From NCBI GenBank assembly GCA_030737835.1, contig CM060849.1, forward strand, positions 3,906,001-3,970,000: 64,000 bases of DNA. The letters are read 5' to 3'. Positions 49,334-62,929 of this stretch are shown one piece after another. The notes under the pieces are model-generated. The model had not been told where the DNA came from. It saw only the letters and a program-made list of their open reading frames with translations, and made no database searches. Both the position numbers and the translations under genes were made by a program. Positions within the stretch are counted from its first letter, which is position 1. The number at the start of each line of letters is the position of its first letter. This stretch comes from Acorus gramineus (lineage: Eukaryota; Streptophyta; Magnoliopsida; Acorales; Acoraceae).

Positions 49334-51690
49334 CATCCTCACCCTAGCCCCCGGAGGGGTGACCTTAGGGACTTTTGGGATAAATCCATTTGCTCTACAC
49401 CCTTCGTCATCCGGTAGCTTTCTCCAGGGTTGCCTCTACCTGGTATACTCCCATGATCATTACATCTGCTGAACGCATTGGTAGTACCTACAGGTGGGAG
49501 CTCTCTGTCAGGACAGCTTCAACGCCGGGCAGCTTCAACACGGATCCGATGAAGGGAAGAACGATTCCATGTTCACAATGCGAACCACACAGGTCGACTA
49601 CTCTTGATAGTCATATACCGATGATATCGAATACGCTTGAACTCCCACGCAGATGCGTCGCTCGGACGCGAGGAGTTACCTCTGCTCTCGCGCAGAAATA
49701 AGCCAAAGGCATATAACCCAAAAGGTGGTTCATACACTCTCCTAGCTCGGGTAGGCCTAGCTTAATACCATAACCACCGGTTTAACAAAACTGATACAAC
49801 AATGAATTCTCCTGAATTCCATTCAATTGCATCTCAAGGATGTAGGGTGGTGATTACATCGCTCGCGCTCTAACTAATAAGGTACAACCCGACCGCGGGT
49901 TATACCCACGCCTATTACAGATAGACCCAATTAGTTTTAACATGCGCATAATTATTACAGGAGAATTCTATCACAGTTATTTACATGAACCACATGCAAG
50001 ATAACATAATAATTAACTATAGGGGTTCTACTAACATGAATATACATCATAAAAAACATATCATGTAACATACATGCAAATCATAGCCCAACTACACATA
50101 CATACAAAGCCATTAATCATGCAAGCATACCAGGTACAACCTAACATGCGTTGGATATCACCAACTTAAAAGGGGAAGGTTAAGCACGATCTCGCGCACC
50201 AACAAGCGCATGCCAATATTCCCAAGCAAACCTGTGTCAAGTAGGAACCACATCTATCTACTCAGTTCGCACAAAGAGGGAGGGCGAGAGAGAGAGAAGG
50301 CCTCATCGTCTCAGGAAGCTGGTCATAGCTTTACCCCTACAAGATGGGTGCAACAACTATACCACGCACTCAAGTCTTATGACCAGAGAATATTAAGTAT
50401 GCACCAGGTTATTAACCCGGGCTTAATCATGTTAGATATTACTAATATAGGGTAGCATTACAAACAAGGACTACCTAAGTCATGCCATATTCTATACATC
50501 CATATAAACACACATAACACATGCTCAACAAGAAGGGCGCATGCAAACATAATCATTCGTGCATGAATACAATACATAGGCAAGTACATGGTAGAATAGG
50601 GGGGGTTCTACACAATATAAGAGCTATACAGACCTAGCATGCAATATCTAACATAATATGAGTGCCAAGATGCCCCATGGAAGCGCGATGCACGACTATG
50701 TGCATCGAGTGCTTTCGAAGGGTTGGATCGAACCACTCACCGCAACTCAGGGCAACATGCATGCAAGATGGCGCGCAGGCGGGACAGGCAGGACGGCATC
50801 CACGTGGGCAGCACACACGCACGGGGAAGCACACACACACGGGATAGCACACACACACGGGGCAACACCCGAGATGCACAGGCAGAGCACGGTGTGCTGG
50901 GAACGCTGCAAGGCACACTGCAGGGCACGCTGGGAACAGGCGCAGGGCACGCTAGGCACAGGCGCACGGCACATGCGCTGGTGCTAGCAGGGCAGCAGGT
51001 AGAGGGGCATGTTGGGCTCGCTGGACACAGGCGCTGGTGCTGGCAGGGCAGTAGGCAGGGCACGCTAGGCTCTGGGCAGCACGCATGCGGGCACTCCGAC
51101 ACCCCTACACCCAAGAAACCATGCACACACACACACCATTTAAACATAAACACAAACACATAGCATGCACCATCTCCCAACACACCCAAATGTGCAAAAC
51201 AACCAGAAAAAGAAGAGGGAAAACTCACCAAGAGAGGGGGAGGGAAGAGGGAGATGTGGGGGCTCACAAGCACGCCATCGACCACCCGATCGCCACCACC
51301 ACCACTACCACAACCTCAACTTTGGATGCTCATCTTCTTGCTGAACCAGAGGGGAGGGGGGGGGATACCATTAGAGGCTAGGGGAGGAGGAGAGGGGGAA
51401 GACAACATCAACACATGGACACACTAACCCTGATCACTTCCTCTTCTTGCTCCTCCATCTTCTCCTTCATGTTCTCATGTTCTCGCATTTTTGGATGGAG
51501 AGAGGGGGGGGGGGTGCAAAGGGTGATAAAAGTCACATTGGGGGGTGCACAAAAGGGAAAATAGGGGGGGGGTGAGGTTAAGCATAAAATCACCCACACC
51601 CAACCACTTTTATTTGCTTTAATGGGAAGCGTGCGAAGGGTGATAAAAGTCACATTGGGGGGTTTCATTCCTGTTTGAGGCGGTCGACAG
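49334..51690 (-). repeat. Chromovirus subfamily-II LTR, antisense, right part
   Basis: Continues the LTR interrupted at 38385 (CATCCTCACCCTAGCCC). Reversed, it is colinear with 59750 back to about 57500. It includes an exon-like GGTGGTGGTGG block near 51270-51310 and a GC-rich stretch near 50740-51080. The expected LTR start (reverse TGTTA) is not found; similarity fades at about 51400-51690, so the right limit is approximate. Confidence 0.7.
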
Positions 51691-51910
51691 GTCCTCATGA
51701 GGATTCAAGGGTTGTTGTGATCGCCACCTGCTTTTCTAAAAAAGCAGGAAAAGTTAGGGCGGATTTGATCGCCTTCGTGGGGAGTTTGTGGGGTCTCCGC
51801 TCTGAGACACGGATATGCCGTACACAGAGGTGAAGACAGGGATCCTTTTCTGCTTCAGGAACCTGACTAAAGGAGAATTGGGACTGAGGTGGGCTAGGGA
51901 AGGGCCGGCT
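51691..51910. other. Spacer before the solo LTR
   Basis: No gene recognised. It ends in CGGCT, the left copy of the solo-LTR target duplication. Confidence 0.4.
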
Positions 51911-54900
51911 TGTTATGCCTATGTCATTTGGAGCCATTTCGGTTAAGCCTTGGTCACATCTGGGTCATTCAGGGCCTTTCTCTTTTCGATCGGAGTCGCT
52001 AAAATTTTGGCTTTTAGCTACCTGCGGGAGTTGGTGTACTCTAATTGAAAATCTAACTGCATATTATGGGTCCTGGTATCGTTTTGTACTACCCATAAAA
52101 ATTTCATCGAATTCCGATAACGTTTTGAAAAATATGCAGTTCTGAATCGTATCCGGGTTTTGAGAGTTCCTGGTTGGTCGAATAGTGTGAGATATTTTGA
52201 GGATGTGGTGACCTTTGGTAACCTTACCCCCACCTTGCTTAGTGATGAAGAAACCTTTGGTCTTTTGGTATGTGAGTGAGTGAGCCTAACCCTAACCTCA
52301 CCACCCCCCTTATGGTCACCCCTAGACACTATTTGGGCATGAAAATGATCTTTTTGCCCTTTCTCTCTCTCCCCCTCTCTCCCATTTCGTGGAACACCTT
52401 CTCTCCCTCTCTTGGTCTCTTTTTTTTCTCCTCTTTGTGTGTGAAGAAGGAGGAGGAAGAAGCAATTGAAGGAAAAGATGAAGAAGAAGCACAAGAAAGA
52501 GTGAGAAAGGGTGAGTATGAGTTGTTGTTGTTGTTTCTCTTCTCTCTATCCCCTTCTTGTGACCCTTTGCACCCCTATTTTCTGCCATGAAGGGCTTAAG
52601 CAGATGCTGATGAGGTTGTGGTAGTGGTGGTGGTGGTTGAGGTGGTCGTGGGTGTGTCGAGAACCCCGCATCTCCCCATTTCCCTCCCCCTGTTTTGGTA
52701 AGGCAGCACTTTGTATTTTAAAGATCTCAGTGAATCTAGTATTTAGAGGCACATTTCTAGGATTATGTCTGCATATGATATGATCATCTATGTGTCTAGT
52801 TGTTATATATGAAATTTGGGGTCATTATGATATCTGTGGTGTAAGTTAGAACCTGTTTTGCATGGCCTGTCCAGATTCGCGTAGGAATTGACCTGCTTCT
52901 GGAAATAATTTATTTCGGGCTTGTAGAGGCAAAATTAGGTTCTAATGTCTTCATGGATTATGATTCCAGCATATCAGAGAATGTGCATGTTTTATTTCAT
53001 AATTTTTGGAAGTGTATTGGGTGCTGTGGAGATCAATTAGTAGGGCTGGTTGCAGCAGGTTTGGCAGTTTTGCTTGGTTGAGTGTCAAGGAGTGGTTTGC
53101 ATGTGTCTTGGGTGATAATATGGAAGTATCAGGGGTTAGGGTCTTCATGAAGTAGGCTTATATGTGTGATAGGAGGTTCCATATTTTAATTGTGGATCGT
53201 TGGTTGTGTTTTGCAGATCTCGTAGATCAGACGCGCGACAATCCGGTTACCTGTGAGTAGTTTGATCCAACCCCTCGAGATGCGCTCGACGCGCGTAGTC
53301 GTGCGTCTTGCATCGATGGGTCACCCTAGCTATACTACTTATGTAGATAAGTAGTACGGCCATGCTTAAACTATAATATGTTAGATATCTTGCATGCTAG
53401 GCTTATATTGCATGTATTGTATCCATGTATGAATGATTGTATCGCATACGCCCCTCTAGTATGGGCATGTATTTCTGTAATGTGTATGGATGTATAGAAT
53501 AAGGCATGCCTTAGGTAGTATTGTAATACTACTCCCACCATATTAATTGAAAAATCCAGCATGATTAAGTCTGGGTTAATAACGGGCACCTGCCTAATAT
53601 TCCCTTGCGATAAGACTCGAGGGCGTTGTGTAGTTGTTGCACCCATGCTAATGGGGCAAAGCTATGACCAACTTCATGAGATGATGATCTCTCTCGCCCT
53701 CTCCCTCTGCACGAACTGAGTAAGTAGATGTAATTTCCTACTCGACTCAGGTTCATTTGGAATATTGGCATGCACCTGTTAGTGCGCGAGATCGCGCGTG
53801 ACCCTCCCTTTTTAAGTTGGTGAAATCCAACGCATGCTTAAGTTATGTCTTGTGTGCTTATATGATTAATTGCCATACCTTGTATGCATGTTGTTTATAA
53901 TGTAAATCCATGTTAGGGGTTACCCTTATAATCAATTGTTAGATGATCGTGCATATGGTTCATGCACATAGCTATGATATGATTCTTCTGTTATATATAC
54001 GCACATGTTAAAACTAAATAGGCCTATCTGAAATAGGCGTGGGTACGACCCGTCGTTGGGATGTACCTCATTAGTTAGTGTGCGAGCGATGTAATTGCCC
54101 TTGCGTCCGTGTGATGCACTTGAATGGAATTCAGGAGAATTCATTTGTTGTATCGGTTTTGTTAAACCGGTAGCTTGGGCATTAAGTTAGGCGATTATCA
54201 AGAGTAGTTGTTTTTCCATTGGGTTCGCTTTGCGAACATGGAGTGTTTCCTCCCAATGTCGTCTGTGTTGAAGCGGCCCGGGTTGTAGCTGTCCTGACAG
54301 AGGGCTCCCATCTGTAGGTACCACCGATGCGTTCGGAAGCGTACTGATCGTGGGAGTGTACCAGGTAGAGGCTACCCAGGAGAGGGCTAACGAATGATAT
54401 TGCAAGCGTGAAAGCGTTCTCCCCTTCGTTGGATCCGATGTAGGAACTTTTCGACGTTGGAAAAGCTGTCCTGACAGAGGGCTCCCATCCGTAGGTACCA
54501 CTGATGCATTCGGAAGCGTACTGATCGTGGGAGTATACCAGGTAGAGGCTACCCGGGGAAAGGGCTACCGGTGGACCAAGGGTGTAGAGCAGTCTAAGTC
54601 TCTTCCAAAAGTCCTATGTCACCTGTAAGGGGTGAGGGTGAGGATGAGGTGAAGACACATCGCCGCGTGACCCATTCGTTGTTCGTCCGTTAGGGTGTAG
54701 AGCGGTGTACCAGGTAGAGGCTACCTGGGAGAGGGCTAACGAATGATATTGCGAGCGTGAAAGTGTTCTCCCCTTCGTTGGATCCGATGTAGGAACTTTC
54801 CGGCGTTGGAAAAGCTGTCCTGACAGAGGGCTCCCATCCGTAGGTACCACCGATGCGTTCGGAAGCGTACTGATCGTGGGAGTATACCAGGTAGAGGCTA

Positions 54901-55760
54901 CCCGGGGAAAGGGCTACCGGTGGACCAAGGGTGTAGCGCAGTCTAATCTCTTCCAAAAGTCCTATGTCACCTCTAAAGGGTAAGGGTGAGGATGAGGTGA
55001 AGACACATCGCCGTGTGACCCATTCGTTGTTCGTCCGTTCCCATAGTTGTTGGGTTCGGTTGTGTAGCGATGTTCAAAGACATCGTTGGGCAGTTATCTC
55101 GATGTAGATGATCCAGTAGAGTTGTGTAGACCAGTAATTCCGCGTCTCTTCGACCAACAGTATGGTCTCTCCCCAAAAGTCCCAAGAGTCTTCCTCCGGG
55201 AGTGAGGGTGAGGGCGAGGTTGGTCGCGCCGCCACGTGACCTTGTTATCCATTGGGTTTCCACCCATGTTTTCCTTGAAAGGAAATTGCCTTAGCATTGA
55301 ACTTTTGTAATGGTGATTGGTTTCCAGCAACTCACTGAGCTTGTAGCTCACCCCTCGCATACTGTTTCTTTTCAGGGGCAGTGTTGGGCGTGGTGCTGGA
55401 GCTTCCCTGTGGTGTGGTCTTATGGGCGATGGAGCATTCTTCCGATGGGTGGCAAGTGCGAGGCTGTCAGCAGTCCTAGAGTCATGTTATGTATTGTAAA
55501 TCGTGCATGTGGCACATGTTGTATTTTATTTGGACTAAACTTGGCTCTCACAGGACATTGATTGTGTATTCGAGTCTGTCATAATGTTTTTGGTTTACAG
55601 ACATTGTTGATATCTTGTGCTTCCGCTTTTCAGTTAGTTATCATTTATCTTTGCCTTGCCACCTTGTGTGTTGTTGTTGGAGTCTTTGTTGACCTCAGGA
55701 ATTGATAGCTGATACTTCATTATTGCAACGTCTCAGGGACGGCCGCCCTGGGGTGTGACA
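51911..55760 (+). repeat. Solo LTR of chromovirus subfamily II
   Basis: TGTTATGCC to GGGTGTGACA, 3850 bp. Flanked by a perfect 5-bp duplication CGGCT (51906-51910, 55761-55765), with no PBS downstream, so it arose by LTR-LTR recombination. It contains an internal tandem duplication with 349-bp spacing (about 54381 and 54730) that includes CTGTCCTGACAGAGGGCTCC. Confidence 0.92.
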
Positions 55761-56590
55761 CGGCTAGTTGAATTTAGCCGCCTGGTGGGGGGCGGCTAGT
55801 TGGGAGTAGCCGCCTGGTGTCTGGTTCAATTTGGGGAGAACCTGGGTAGGGTTTGATTTGGGTGTTTGGCAGACGTTAAGCTGGGTTTAACCTGGGTTTT
55901 GGAGAGGGGATTTGGAGAGTGGGTTTATGCAGGGAATGGGTTTCTCTCTCACTTTCTCTCTCAAGGGTTTTTGAAATGGTGGTGTGGGGGGGTATAGGCT
56001 TGTATTGGGAAATGAATTGAAATTTTTTTGGTGATGAATTGATTTGTGTATGAATTGTTGTTGTTTATGAATTGGGATGCCCCCTATTTATAATAAAAGA
56101 GGTGTAGGGGAGTATCCACTGGACAATAGATCAAAATGGGTAATAAAGTGCTTGATTTGACCTTCCATTAGATCTTTGTTCTCTGACAATGTCCAGGTGC
56201 GGGGTGGCTACTCTCAAGTAGCCTCCCCCATCTTAACCTGCCAAACGTCCCATCTCTGACAAGCTGTGGCTTGGGTCGGTTACTAAGGTTGAACCTGCTG
56301 AGATGGGGTGGCTAGACGGGACAATCCGCCGCAATCATGCCTGCTTTATGTCCCATCCAAGAAGGCGGTTTGGGGGTGGTCGGTTGGCTAGTTGATTTTA
56401 GCCACCCGGTATGGGGCAACTACTCTCAAGTAGCCGCCCCTGTCCAGGCTTTTTAGATTTTTCTAAGTGTTGGACTTAGGGTTTCTGGTCTTGGTTTTTA
56501 AGGGAGTTTTCTATTAGATGTCCAAATGTGGTTGTTTCCAATATTACTTGAAGTAAATTTCTTTTCTTTGGACGGTCAAAACTAGGGTAT
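55761..56590. other. Non-coding spacer with repeated GGCTA..TAGCC hairpins
   Basis: Short palindromic words recur: CGGCTAGTTGAATTTAGCCG (55761), CGGCTAGTTGGGAGTAGCCG (55793), GGCTACTCTCAAGTAGCC (about 56206) and relatives near 56383 and 56420. No open frame of note. Confidence 0.55.
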
Positions 56591-56943
56591 CTACAGTCAC
56601 GTGGCAAGCCTCCGATACCCGTTGTCGTCGTCGTCCTCCTCCTCCTTGTTCGGCCTTTGGGTACCTGAAACTCACACCAGTGTGGTGTCGGCTAACGCCC
56701 CTCTAACACTCAAGACAGTTACTTCTCCGTGAGAAGAAGAAGAACCTAGAATTCTTAAGTATGAGTATTGGAGAGAGAGAGTGCTCGCATATCTTGAGGG
56801 GGAGATGAAGTCCCCCCTTATATACTCCAGAAGGGGTGTGCCAAGCTTGGCCATGATATGGAATCTCCACGTGGCTCTTGGATTTGCGGGCATGTGTCAC
56901 CTAGGGATTGCCATTCTGTAACCGCTTTTTCTGACATCAAGTC
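56591..56943 (-). repeat. Probable Tat-like LTR fragment
   Basis: GTGTCGGCTAACGCCCCTCT and ACACTCAAGACAGTTACTTC resemble the LTR text GACCCTCCGACGCTCAAGTC at 5688 in the Tat element, as do the CCTCCTCC and TATATACTCC stretches. Orientation is as in that element. It is cut at 56943 by the next LTR. Confidence 0.4.
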
Positions 56944-59926
56944 TGTTGTGTTTGTGTCATTTGGATACTTATTTTTTTTCTATCGAAGCCGCTAAAATTT
57001 TGGCTTTTAGCTACCTGCGGGGGTTGGAGTACTCTGATTGAAAATCTAACTGCGTATTATGGGTCCTGGTACCGTTTTGTACTACCCATAAATTTTTTAT
57101 CAAATTCTGGTAACGTTTTAAAAAATATACAGTTCTGAATCGCATCCAAATTTGGCCGTTACTGGGTTTCGGTGGGTGAGATATTTTGAATGACGTGGTC
57201 ACCTTTGGTAACCTTACCCCCATTACTTAGTAGTGAAGAAATCACTTGGTCTTTTGGTGTGTTAGTGGGTGAGCCTAGCCCTAACCTCACCCCCCCTTAT
57301 GGTCACCCCTAGGCACTATTTTGGCATGCAAATGACATTTTTGCCCTCTCTCTCTCTCCCCCTCTCTCCCGTTTCGTGGACCTCTCTTTCTCTCCCTCTC
57401 TTGGTCTCTTTTTCCCCTCTTTGTGTGTGAACAAGGAGGAGGAAGAAGCAAAAAGAAGGAGACGGTGAATGAGATGGTGAAAGAAGAAAGGGTGCAAAGT
57501 AAGGTTTGTGTGTGCATGTGTTGTTGTTGGTGTGTCTTCTCTCTCCCTCTCCTTCCCTAGCCCCTCTAATGAATTCCCTGTTTTCCCCGCTCCTGTGGTT
57601 CAGCAAGAAGAAGAGTGTTCAAGGCCGAGGTGGTGGTAGTGGTGGTGGCGGTCGAGGTGGTCGAGGGTGTGCTTGCAAGCCCCTACATCTCCCCCTTCCC
57701 TCCCCCTCTCTTATGGTGAGTTTTCCCTCTTCTTTAGCTGGTTTTTATGCATGTTTGGGTGTTTGGGAGAGCATGCATGTGAGGTGTTTGAGTTTGGGTG
57801 CATGTAGGGGCTTGGGGAAGGGTTTGGGTGGCTGGGCGCAAGTATGCACGGGAGCGCGCGTGCGTGCGGGTGTGTGGGGCGCGCGGGTATGCGCGCTGTC
57901 TGAGTGCAGTGCACGCGACGGGCGCGTGCGGGGTGGTCGGGGCTGCGTGCAGGCTGCTCGGGGGATGGTAGGGGTGGTGCTATGGGTCGGCATGCTTGGG
58001 TGTGGGTTCGGGGGCTCAGGCATGCGTGCGTGCGTGCATGCTTGCATGCATACGAGCTCGTATGCGTGCATGTCTAAGCCATTTGCCCGTTTAGTTATTT
58101 TAATTGTATTGTTATGTAGTTTACTCACCATTCTGATGCCCTGACCTTGCAAATCTCATTGGATGGTATGCGCGATGATCCGTGTATCGGTGAGTTGTTC
58201 GATCTAACCCTTCGGGAAGCGTTGGATGCATGTAGTCGTGCGTCGCACATCCGTTGGGGACCTTGATTGTACAACTTATTTAGATAAGTAGTATGGTCAT
58301 GTCTAACCCATAATATGCTAGATATTTGCATGCTAGGTTAGTATAGCTCGTATATTGCGTAGAACGCCCTATTCTACAATATACTTGCCTATGTATTGTA
58401 TTCAGGTATGAATGATCATGTTTGCATGTAACTTGTGTGTTTATGGGGGTGTATAGAATATGGCATGAATTATATAGTCCCTTCTAGTAATACTACCCTA
58501 TTATTAGTAATATCCAGCATGATTAAATCTGGGTTAATAAACGGGCACATGCCTAATATTCCCTTGCGATAAGACTTGAGGGCGTGGTGTAGTTGTTGCG
58601 CCCATGCTAATGGGGCAAAGCTATGACCAACTTCTAGAGATGATGAGCTCTCTCTCGCCCTCTCTCTTTGTGCGGACTGAGTAAGTAGATATGGTTCCTA
58701 CTTGACTCAGGTTCGTTGGGAATATTGGCATGCCCTTGTTAGTGCGCGAGATTGCGCTTGACCCTTCCCTTTTAAATTGGTGTTATCCAACGCATGTTAG
58801 GGTATACCTTGTATGCTTGTATGCTTGTATGCATATTATTTAGGCCATGCCTGGTTATGTATGTTGCATATATATTGTTTATGCTTTTTATCCATGTTAG
58901 GGAGTATCCCTATAATTAATTGTTATGTTATCGTGCATGTAGTTCATGTACATAACTATGATATAATTCTCCTGTAATATATATGCGCATGTTAAAACTG
59001 ATTAGGCCTATCTGAAATAGGTGAGGGTATGACCTGCTATTGGGTTGTACCTTATTAGTTAGAGTGCTAGCGATGTAATCGCCCCCTTGCATCCGAGCGA
59101 TGCACTCGATTGGAATTCAGGAGAATTCATTATCATATCGGTTTTGTTAAGCCGGTGGTTATGGCATTAAGCTAGGCCTACCCATGTTAGGCGAGTGTAT
59201 GAACCGCCTGTTGGGTTATGCCTTGGGCTTATCTCTGTGCGAGAGCAGAGGTGACTCCCTGCGTCCGAGCGACGCATCTCTATGGGAGTTCAAGCGTATT
59301 TCGATAGCATCGGTATGGGATTACCGAGGATAGTTGATTTTCCATAGGGTTCAGATTGCGAACATGAAGTCTTCCTCCCAATATCATTGTGCACCGAAAG
59401 CTGCCCAGCATCAAAGCTGTCCTGTGTAGTGCAACCACTTGTAAGTGCTATCGATGCGTACTGCTGTACCCATCTGGCAGATGTACCGATCGTGGAAGGC
59501 CGATAAGTAGAGGCTACGCGGGAGAGGGCTACCAGACGATATTGCGAGCGTGGAATCATTCTCCCCTTCATCGGATCCGCGTTGAAGCTGTCCTGACAGA
59601 GGGCTCCCACTTGTAGGTACTACCGATGCGTTCAACAGATGTATTGATCATGAGAGTATACCAGATAGAGGCTACCCGGGAGAGGACTACCGGATGACGA
59701 AGGGTATAGAGCAAAAAGTTTTCTTCCAACAGTCCCGTGTCATCCTTAGGGGCGAGGGTGAGGATGAGTTGAAGTCACGTCGTCACGTGACTCTTTTACC
59801 CATCGAGTATACTCTGGGTATGCAGCTCCTAACGCTTGTGGTATCAAAGTATATCTCTACCTCGTAGCGGATGGACTCATTGTATCTTGTTATCCCGTAA
59901 CACCATGTGTTATGGTTAACAGTTGT
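56944..59926 (+). repeat. Chromovirus subfamily-II LTR, interrupted
   Basis: Starts TGTTGTGTTTGTGTCATTTG and is colinear with the solo LTR (CTAAAATTTTGGCTTTTAGC; ATCTCATTGGATGG block; TCCTGACAGAGGGCTCCCA). It stops at 59926 where a subfamily-I element begins; its remaining part would lie beyond the window. Whether it is solo or part of an element is unknown. Confidence 0.8.
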
Positions 59927-62810
59927 TGTTATATATGTGTCACTTTTTACCTTCTGGTAACCATTGGAACATTCTGGCAGTTTTTCAGCTTTTTTCGTTT
60001 TTCGATCGGAACCGCTAAAATTTTGGACTTTTAGCTATCATCCTGAGTTTGAGGACTCCGATTGAAAATCTAACTGCATATTATGTGTCCTGGTGCCATT
60101 CCAAGCCACGCACGAAATTTCATCGAATTCCGGTAACGTTTCAGAATTTCACAGTTCCGAATCGTATCCGGGTTTTGACCGAGCGAAAAGTCATTGGGAG
60201 ACTTGACTTGGTCAAATGTGGGCCCATGACTTGGTCAACTCTTTTGTTTTCTAGTGTGGATGGGTTGACCCAAGTCAAAGTGCACCTAAACCTAGCCTAA
60301 ACCTAATTAATTAGGGCTAAGTGAAGTGGGTATGAGTGTGTGTGGTGTGTGTGTGAGCATAAATAAATCCCACGACCTCAAATAGAGCCTCCCCTATTCA
60401 TCTTCTTCTCCACTCAAGCTCTCTCTCTCTCCCTCTCTTTAATCCCCCCTTTTGACCTAGTAGAGGTGGTTAAAATCAAAAACCCTAAGAAGAGAAAAGA
60501 TAGGTGAGGACCCGATCTACCTTCCTATGGTCTTGGATTCGGATTCCCTCATGTGTGACCCCCTCTCATGGTCTCTTTTCTCCTCAGGTTTCAGCCACTT
60601 CAAGGGCTGAAGGAGGGCTTGGTAGTGGTGGCCTTGGTGGTGGTATTTCGGTGCGCGAAGAGCACCCGAAGTTCCCTCCCTTCCTTTCCTCTCCTTGGGT
60701 GAGTTTTCTTTCCTTCCTTTCTTGTTTAGATGCATGTATAGGAGGTGTTTATGGGTGTGCTAGGGGAGCTTGGTGGTTTGGGGGTTGTTGGGGGGCTGTT
60801 GGTGGCTGAGGGAGGTGGTTGTGTCGGCTCGGGCCGTGCGGGCTCGCTGGCGCGTGCGCGCAGGCAGGCAGCGCAGGCTGGCAGGCGCTGGGCAGGCGCG
60901 CTGTCGGGCGAGCTGGCAGGGCACGCGCGCGTGCGCGCGGGCGTGTGCTCGGGTGGAGCAGGTGGGTGCGGGTTCTGCGCGCTGGGCACCGTGCGGGGGC
61001 TTGCGCGCGGAGCGCTGCGCAGAGGCGCAGTGCGTGCGGTGCGCGCGGGGCCGCGTGCGAGTGCTGCGCGCTGGGCGCCGTGCGGGGGCGTGCGCGCGGA
61101 GCGCTTCGCAGAGGCGCAGTGCATGCTGTGCGCGCGGTGAGGCAAGCGGGAGTGCGCGCGGGGTGCGCGCGGGGTGCTGCGCTGGGGCGCAGTGCGTGCG
61201 GGTGTGCGCGCGAGGTGCTGTGCTGGGGCGTAGTGCGCCCGGGTGCACCCGGGGCTGGACGCGCGGTGCGCGCGGGCACTCGCGAGCGTGCGCGCGGCGC
61301 GCAGCATGTTTGGGCGTGCGGGCAGGGGCTCGGCAGTGCGTCTGGGCGCGCGGGCTAGGGCGCGGCTGTGCGCCCGGGGCGGGTGGCCGTGCGTATGGCT
61401 GCCCGGGGGTTCAGGAGTGAGTCGGGGTGCTCGGACTCGCGTGCGTACGGGGCCGTATGTACGCTTGTCCGAGTGTTGGGTATTTTTAGTGTATTTTTGT
61501 ATGTATTTGTGTATTTTACTCACCAAGTTGATTACCCTGTCTTGCAGATCTTGACGGACGGTCACGCGACGACCCGGGTATTGGTGAGTGGGACAATCCA
61601 ACCCAGTAGGGAGGCGCTATATGCACTTGGGCGTATACCGTCCTCCCCTGGGGCACCATAGTTTAATATTAACTTGTATAATATGTAATCTATGCAAGCA
61701 TGATTAGTATGTAGTATGCATGCCACCCTAGACCTTGTATGTTAGGGACTTGCACCCTTAGGATATGTGTAAGAGCCATGCATCCTGACACCATGTTTCA
61801 TGCTAGGAAAGCCTCGACCTATGCATGTGTCCTATTAGTTTAATTTATTAAATTAAATGCGAACTTATGGTATTTTTGCATGCCTTAGTAAGTATTATAA
61901 CCTGGTGGTTATTATATATGTTCCCCGCATCTTGGTTATGCGCCCTGGAGGAATTCTGAAGAATTCATGTCATTAGAGTTGTTGAGACGTGTTGTCTGCG
62001 GATCTGAGTGGATCGTATATGTGTGGATAGGCTGTTTCTGTTCCCTTCGTTGGATCCGTATAGAGACTGCCCCAGCGTTAGACAGGCCTTCCTGACAGAG
62101 GGCTCCCATCAGTAGGCACCTCCTGATTTGGGTTCGGACTGTACTGAATTGTGGGAGTGGACCAGACGGCCTACGGAGTGGAGGAGAGACTATCGGTGGA
62201 CCAAGGGTGATTAACAGCCTAGTCAGTCCTAATAGCCGTGTCACCTATTTAGAGGGTGAGGGTGTGGTGGGTCGGCGATGTTGCGACCCACTGGATTGTG
62301 TATTTCCTACCACTTTCAGGCTTTGAATTATTTGTGGTTAATATAAATTGTGATGCATGGGTTGTGCTATTCACTGAGCGTGTGGCTCACCCCTCGCATA
62401 TTTTTCTCCGGTTATCACTGAGTCGGACCGGAAGGAGGAGCTCCCCGAGGGACTTCATCAGTAGCGGAGCAGCGCCACGTCCCACGAGTGTTAGAGGCCA
62501 TCAGCATCCCTTTTTGATTGTATGTATTATATTTCCGTGCTTGGGCACCTGTTTGTATTATATTTGGATGTATTTGTGTATATTGGCTCTCACAGGACAG
62601 TTGATTATGTATCGAGTCTATAATATGTTTTTGAATTACAGACTCAGTCTTTTAGCTTCCGCTATTTGTGTATATATCATGTCAGCCTTGCTTTTGTCTG
62701 TGTTGTCATTTTAGCTGTTGTTTAGAGTATGTTATTGACCTCCTGTATAGACTGCTGATATCATGTATACACTTGCCGCGTCCCGGGGACGGCCGCCCTG
62801 GGGCGTGACA
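59927..62810 (+). repeat. 5' LTR of the second chromovirus copy
   Basis: TGTTATATATGTGTCAC to GGGGCGTGACA, 2884 bp. It includes a CpG-rich cassette (60830-61440) and the exon-like block between TTGCAG (61547) and GTGAGT (61584). Confidence 0.93.
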
Positions 62811-62815
62811 AAAGT

Positions 62816-62827
62816 TGGTATCAGAGC
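62816..62827 (+). promoter_or_regulatory. Primer binding site (initiator Met tRNA)
   Basis: TGGTATCAGAGC, five bases after the LTR end. Confidence 0.92.
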
Positions 62828-62929
62828 TTGGTCCTGTTAGAGCCAATTGTCTTGTTTTCATAGAGATGAGTCCTATGATTTCTATATGAGTATTCTGATC
62901 CTAGTGTCTGGTTTTCTTAGGTTGCTGAT

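Noticed and set aside
50634..51285. Cys-rich minus-strand ORF (182 codons)
   Set aside because: It lies in the low-complexity GC/CA-rich part of an LTR; the Cys and Pro content follows from repeated GCACAC/GGGCA words.
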